This document shows, piece by piece, positions 59,773 to 64,000 of a stretch of 64,000 nt of DNA. The DNA comes from Bolinopsis microptera (taxonomy: Eukaryota; Ctenophora; Tentaculata; Lobata; Bolinopsidae). Every line of letters begins with the position of its first letter. Position 1 is the stretch's first letter. The translations under genes and the position numbers were made by a program. The notes under the pieces were generated by a model. The model saw nothing but the letters and a program-made list of their open reading frames with translations, did no database searches and was not told where the DNA came from. The stretch covers positions 13,177,865-13,241,864 of the forward strand of contig NC_087082.1 in NCBI RefSeq assembly GCF_026151205.1, in the 5' to 3' direction.

Positions 59773-60456
59773 AATATATATAAAAGATAATATAAGAAAA
59801 GACATAGCTAGATTTTGAATTATTTAACCTTTTGGTGCTGTATAAAAATAACATTAATCTATTATTATTATATACAGGGTGGGCCAAAAGTCAGTGTGCA
59901 AACTTTGGCCTTAATAGCTCAGTCACTGAGTGCCCAATTGAAATACTTCCTTCTGGTACGACTTAGTACCACCACTGGTTCGAGGAATTTGTCAACCCGA
60001 AAAATATTCGCGTTCATTTTTTTCAAATGGAGGTTCATTTTCACATTTATTTGATAGTTTGGATAGTCGGATCAAGCTCAATAATATTGAATTGTGTTTG
60101 GCCATTCGAATTAGCCCATATATAAAAGATAATATAAGAAAAGACATAGCTAGATTTTGAATTATTTAACCTTTTGGTGCTGTATAAAAATAACATTAAT
60201 CTATTATTATTATATACAGGGTGGGCCAAAAGTCAGTGTGCAAACTTTGGCCTTAATAGCTCAGTCACTGAGTGCCCAATTGAAATACTTCCTTCTGGTA
60301 CGACTTAGTACCACCACTGGTTCGAGGAATTTGTCAACCCGAAAAATATTCGCGTTCATTTTTTTCAAATGGAGGTTCATTTTCACATTTATTTGATAGT
60401 TTGGATAGTCGGATCAAGCTTAATAATATTGAATTGTGTTTGGCCATTCGAATTAG
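59773..60456 (+). repeat. 342-bp tandem duplication including a transposon end
   Basis: Sequence from about 59773 (ATATATAAAAGATAATATAA) is repeated, virtually identically, 342 bp downstream from about 60115. Each unit includes ~100 bp of flank plus the first ~240 bp of the CAGGGTGGGCC element (starts at 59873 and 60215). Only the second is followed by the rest of the element. Confidence 0.9.
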
Positions 60457-60985
60457 GTTTGTCCTGAAAGAATTAGAACTGTAGCTTCTCAGATGACCGA
60501 GATATGAAGCATAACGAGTTAATTCATTACGTGTGATCAGGTGATTGGTTTACCTAATCACGTGATAAGGTGACCCCGTTAACTACCCCGTTAAACATTA
60601 TGGGAATTGTTAAGGGTGCCCAATTAAGGTGTCGTGTCACGGTGTCACATAATCACCCAGTCAATTTTGTTAACGAGATACAGAAAGTGCTTGATAACTT
60701 CGTCATTTCTAATCCGTTTTGCCTCATGTTTTCAGATCATATGCAACATTTGATAATCTACCGTCTCTGAAAAAATTAGGCGTTCAGCATGTTCAGAGAA
60801 AACAATATAGGTGTTTTAATATTGAATGGGCGTGGTCTAAAATATTCGAATTTTCAAATTTTGACGACGGAATCCTCGAACCAGTAAATACAGTATGCCA
60901 TCTGCAAAGCAACAGCTCTCAAATATAAAACACGGCGGAGGTATAAGACCCAACGTTTGCACACTGACTTTTGGCCCACCCTGTA
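60215..60985 (-). mobile_element. CAGGGTGGGCC TIR element, full-length copy (inverse orientation)
   Basis: 771 bp, TACAGGGTGGGCCAAAAGTC to the inverted GACTTTTGGCCCACCCTGTA. It is the reverse complement, copy for copy, of 57012-58279 minus the nested MITE; it shows a single CACATAATC (60646-60654), i.e. the unoccupied target site of that MITE. Confidence 0.88.
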
Positions 60986-61184
60986 GATACATTAAAACCG
61001 GGCCAAACATGGTTAAACATGAACATAATGTAAAGAATTAAAAGCCTGACTATCTGTAAACCCCAATTTACTGCAAACCCTGATTTACCACAGATTTTTC
61101 CTTTCTCCCAAATTCCGTGGTAAATCAGGGATTGCTGTAAAATAAGTTCATATTTTATATTAAATGACTTATTTATAGCAGATA

Positions 61185-62950
61185 ATGGTTGTGAAGATAA
61201 AACCTGTGAAGAAAGAGAGTTATTTCACTCATGTGGACTGCATCATCTCTTCTCCCATTCAGGACAAGCTCATTGTGTCAACTAATCTGTGCAAGAAATA
61301 TCTTGTAGATGTTAAAAGTGGCATCCTATCATGCAGCATACCATCATGTAAAATCCCTGCCATTGAGGATCAACGAATTTATAAATACTCAGAGCATAGA
61401 GAAGTATATGCCCTTGCAACTAATTCTGGAGTTTCTATCTGCAAATGGGACAATATTGTGTCCTCACCTGGCTCCATAGAATCAGACACATCATTCTACT
61501 CTGTTGACTGGATTGGTGACAACATAATCTCAGGTTAGGTCAACATTATCTTACAGACACATTCTGTATTACCAACATCAAACTAAGCAAAGAAAGCTAT
61601 TTTCTTATGCATCTAAGGCATTTCAATAAGTCTTTATGATATTGCACCACTGATTGACTTTTAATCTGAACCTGTAACATAAAATTAATCAGTGAATTCT
61701 GGCTTGTAAACAGGGAAGATCAGTCATCATAGCAAGAGCACAGCAGGAGCTTTTGAGAAATTAATTAAACAAGCATTTTTTATATTCAGGTGGAGACAAC
61801 GGTAAACTGATTGAAGTAGACGGTAATACCGGTACTTTAATTAACAATTATGATGGTCACAGTGGATCAGTGAATGTAGTGAGGAAAAGAGACCAGAACA
61901 CATTCGTATCTGCTGGATTTGATGGAATCTGCAGGGTTTGTAAATTTTATAACTTCTTTAATTACTTTAATTACACTGTAAAGTGTAAACCCCCACATAA
62001 ACAGCTTTTTTAAATGAGTTTAAATATAATGTAAATGTAAATTAATAAGTTTTCTTACCCTGGGCTCTGGAGTTAAAACTGAAATTGCTATTGTATACAG
62101 TTATCATATTATCCATAATTCAACGATCCACTAGAATTGAAATACCCCTAATAGATTTGGGACCGGAGGAGCAAGGAAGTTGAGCAACAGTTCACACCGT
62201 CAAGCTGGCAAAAAGCCAAGAGGAGTAAACTAGGATGTCACATAACTTGTCTAGATGTTTGGGATGATTGGGTGGTATGTGGGGGTGGTCCTAACCTCTC
62301 TTTGTGGTACCTCAAAGAAGGTACATACCTATTATCTAGTACCCCTCACAATATGCAAGTTAAAGTGTACATCTCTATTATAATTCAGAGAATTGTTTTT
62401 GTATGATAAAATTCGGTAAAAAGCAAAAGGTTGCAAAGTAACCATGGTAACGACCAAAAAGGGTTGTTACACGCACGTGCGCGTGCAAAGATTGTTAGAA
62501 CGGCATTTTTATCGGTTTTGTTGATATTACGTTGTGTTTAGTGCGAGCAATATTTTTATCGGCTGTATCTTCGGTTGTGTAGGATATTTGTTGATTAAAC
62601 TTACTAACAAAAAATACTATTAGCTTCCTTCCTGTGACCACGGGTTTTCTAGTTTATAATATAATATGTATTGCCTGTGCCCATGGAATTGGAAAGGAAT
62701 ATTTTCTAATTCTAAGGTCTGTAGAACTGTTGATTATTTTTTTCTTAAAACTTATAAACTTACTGACACTCTCTGTAAATATTTGTCATAGCTTTTGAAA
62801 ACCACTGTTTTGCCAGAGAGTGGGATAGCCCTGTTGGATATGGGGGATGCAGTACCATCAGTTGTTCGCTTCATGCCAGATACCATTGTAGCTGCAGGAA
62901 ACTCACCTTATCTCATGCACTGGGGATTATCAGGAAAACTCAAATATAAG
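61185..62950 (+). CDS. thoc6: THO complex subunit 6 (THOC6) WD40 protein, 3'-partial
   Basis: Five coding exons visible: 61185-61533, 61790-61935, 62155-62320, 62817-62950 (four joined here; the first two split the glycine of SGGDNGKL), all phase-consistent, giving about 265 residues before the window ends inside the next intron. THOC6 is the WD40 subunit of the THO/TREX complex in nuclear mRNA export. Diagnostic matches: GGDNGKLIEVDGNTGTL, HSGSVNVVRKRDQNTFVSAG, FDGICR then IWDRRSKEVEQQF, WVVCGGGPNLSLWYLKE and PYLMHWGLSGKLKY, in THOC6 order. For exon 4 the acceptor after TTTTGCCAG (62815-62816) was chosen over an upstream AG at 62790-62791 because it alone keeps phase and family spacing. Start taken at the first Met (MVVKIKPVKKESYF); N-terminal WD repeat is divergent. 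Remaining C-terminal blades lie beyond 64000. Confidence 0.88.
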
Positions 62951-64000
62951 GTAAGAATATCCTGTGTTTGATAGTTGCAGGCTGGGTGGTTTTAAAATAC
63001 TAGATTGGACATGAAATTATAGTTAGTGGACACAGTGGGCTGTGAGTGGGGGTCATGCTAGCATAGGGTATTTTAGACCATCACACATGCCCCTAACTTT
63101 GTTTCTACGGTAATTTGGGTATAAAAATACGATTCCAATCATTTACAGGGCCGAAAATGTCTCAGAAAAAATTTTTGGACCGATTTTGAGCAATCTTGTA
63201 GTCCAAAAATAGGAGGCTGATCCCAGGAAAAGTTGTTTTTTTAGAGGTTTAATCAATTTTAAAGCTCTTTTATGAACTGTAAACGAAGGACAGCTATCTT
63301 AGAAACTCAAATCTTTTTGAATTATGAAAAAATATTGATCAGAACAAAAGTTGTGCCCATTTATATGACCAAAATTTTCTGAAACACCAAATTGTTCCTG
63401 TTATTTTCAAAAATTTCGTTTAAAATCACGATTTTTTGGATTTTTATCAATTTTAACTATAATAATTGAGATATCTTGATTTTTCATCCATATGCATCTG
63501 GTCTAGGATGCAAAAAATGCCACAAACATGGAGAATAACTAAAATATGTCAATTTAATAGCAAAATTGAGCTCATAAATTATCTAAAAATGCAGCAAATT
63601 TTACCCAATTTTTGAGTTTCTTAATTTTTTAAACAGATATAACCCAAAGTTGCCCAAAGTGATTCATATTGCATCTGATTGGGAATTGTCTAAGCTTTCT
63701 AATGATACCATGCATTATATCGAACTATTGCAAACAAACAACGATTTCTGTCATCAAATACCCCAAAAATTGCCTAAAATACACGCCATAAAAAAGGCGC
63801 GGTCAAAAATCAGGTGAAAATGTTAAAGTCATACAGTTTTTTTAGATGGCTGAGTATTCTTAAGTACTATACTGTATTTCAATTATTAAAAACTGCCTTA
63901 ATCAGGCATTTTAGCCCAAAATAATAAATATTAGGCAATTTTTGGTTGAAAAATGCAAAATTTCTTGACAGTGAAAAATGGTATTTTTTCACGCGACGCC
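62951..64000. other. Intron of THOC6 gene (presumed)
   Basis: Begins with the donor GTAAGAAT. No further THOC6 exon is recognisable to the end of the window; the sequence is AT-rich and reads like an old repeat, without terminal repeats that I can identify. Confidence 0.5.

Noticed and set aside
59815-60396. Two identical 79-codon frames
   Set aside because: They fall across the flank and TIR of a non-autonomous transposon duplicated 342 bp apart; not a gene.
62792-62816. Upstream acceptor for THOC6 exon 4 giving LLKTTVLPE
   Set aside because: Phase mismatch with the phase-1 donor at 62320; the acceptor at 62815-62816 restores frame and matches THOC6 spacing.

Overview
This is animal nuclear DNA, AT-rich, with short coding exons separated by GT...AG introns, long microsatellites and many transposons. 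The protein families point to an invertebrate animal: a kringle/LDLa/7TM receptor, an animal-type CDP-diacylglycerol synthase, a THOC6 orthologue, and non-LTR retrotransposons of the kind common in marine invertebrates. A cnidarian or other early-branching animal fits best, but the sequence alone does not settle this.

Layout. 0.1-3.9 kb (+): the last ten exons of a transposase-like gene of unknown function. 4.5-7.1 kb: two tandemly duplicated foldback elements built of GCCGGC palindromes. 7.1-13.1 kb: no gene recognised; a ~600-bp (GGA)n tract. 13.1-20.1 kb (-): a six-exon receptor gene whose splice phases join a signal peptide, a Ser/Thr/Pro-rich stretch, a canonical kringle, LDLa repeats and a leucine-rich-repeat-receptor-like rhodopsin 7TM domain. 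20.2-21.96 kb: a decayed LINE split by a small DNA transposon. 22-26.2 kb: microsatellites and MITEs. 26.4-38.1 kb (-): a complete CDP-diacylglycerol synthase gene of 14 coding positions (422 aa), with two equal-length alternative versions of exon 8. Its introns hold a tRNA-like SINE, MITEs, a 39-bp minisatellite, a telomere-like array, a ~670-bp (CA)n tract and a cluster of TGACGTCA sites. 39.2-44.5 kb (+): a nearly intact LINE (SGNH-hydrolase ORF1; PHD/endonuclease/RT ORF2) interrupted by an antisense 5'-truncated LINE. 45.7-50 kb: repeat-rich. 50.8-53.7 kb (-): a second, related, 5'-truncated LINE. 54-61 kb: minisatellites, MITE-in-MITE nesting and local duplications. 61.2-62.95 kb (+): the first five coding exons of a THOC6 (WD40) gene that runs on past the window.

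The host genes do not form a pathway: the receptor is a cell-surface protein, the synthase makes CDP-diacylglycerol in the ER for phosphoinositide and cardiolipin synthesis, and THOC6 acts in nuclear mRNA export. Both the receptor and the synthase belong to signalling biology, but linkage here is probably incidental. The most noteworthy observations are the kringle-LDLa-GPCR architecture, the mutually exclusive exon pair in CDP-DAG synthase, and a 77-90 bp transposon family with four copies, each with a perfect 8-bp target duplication.
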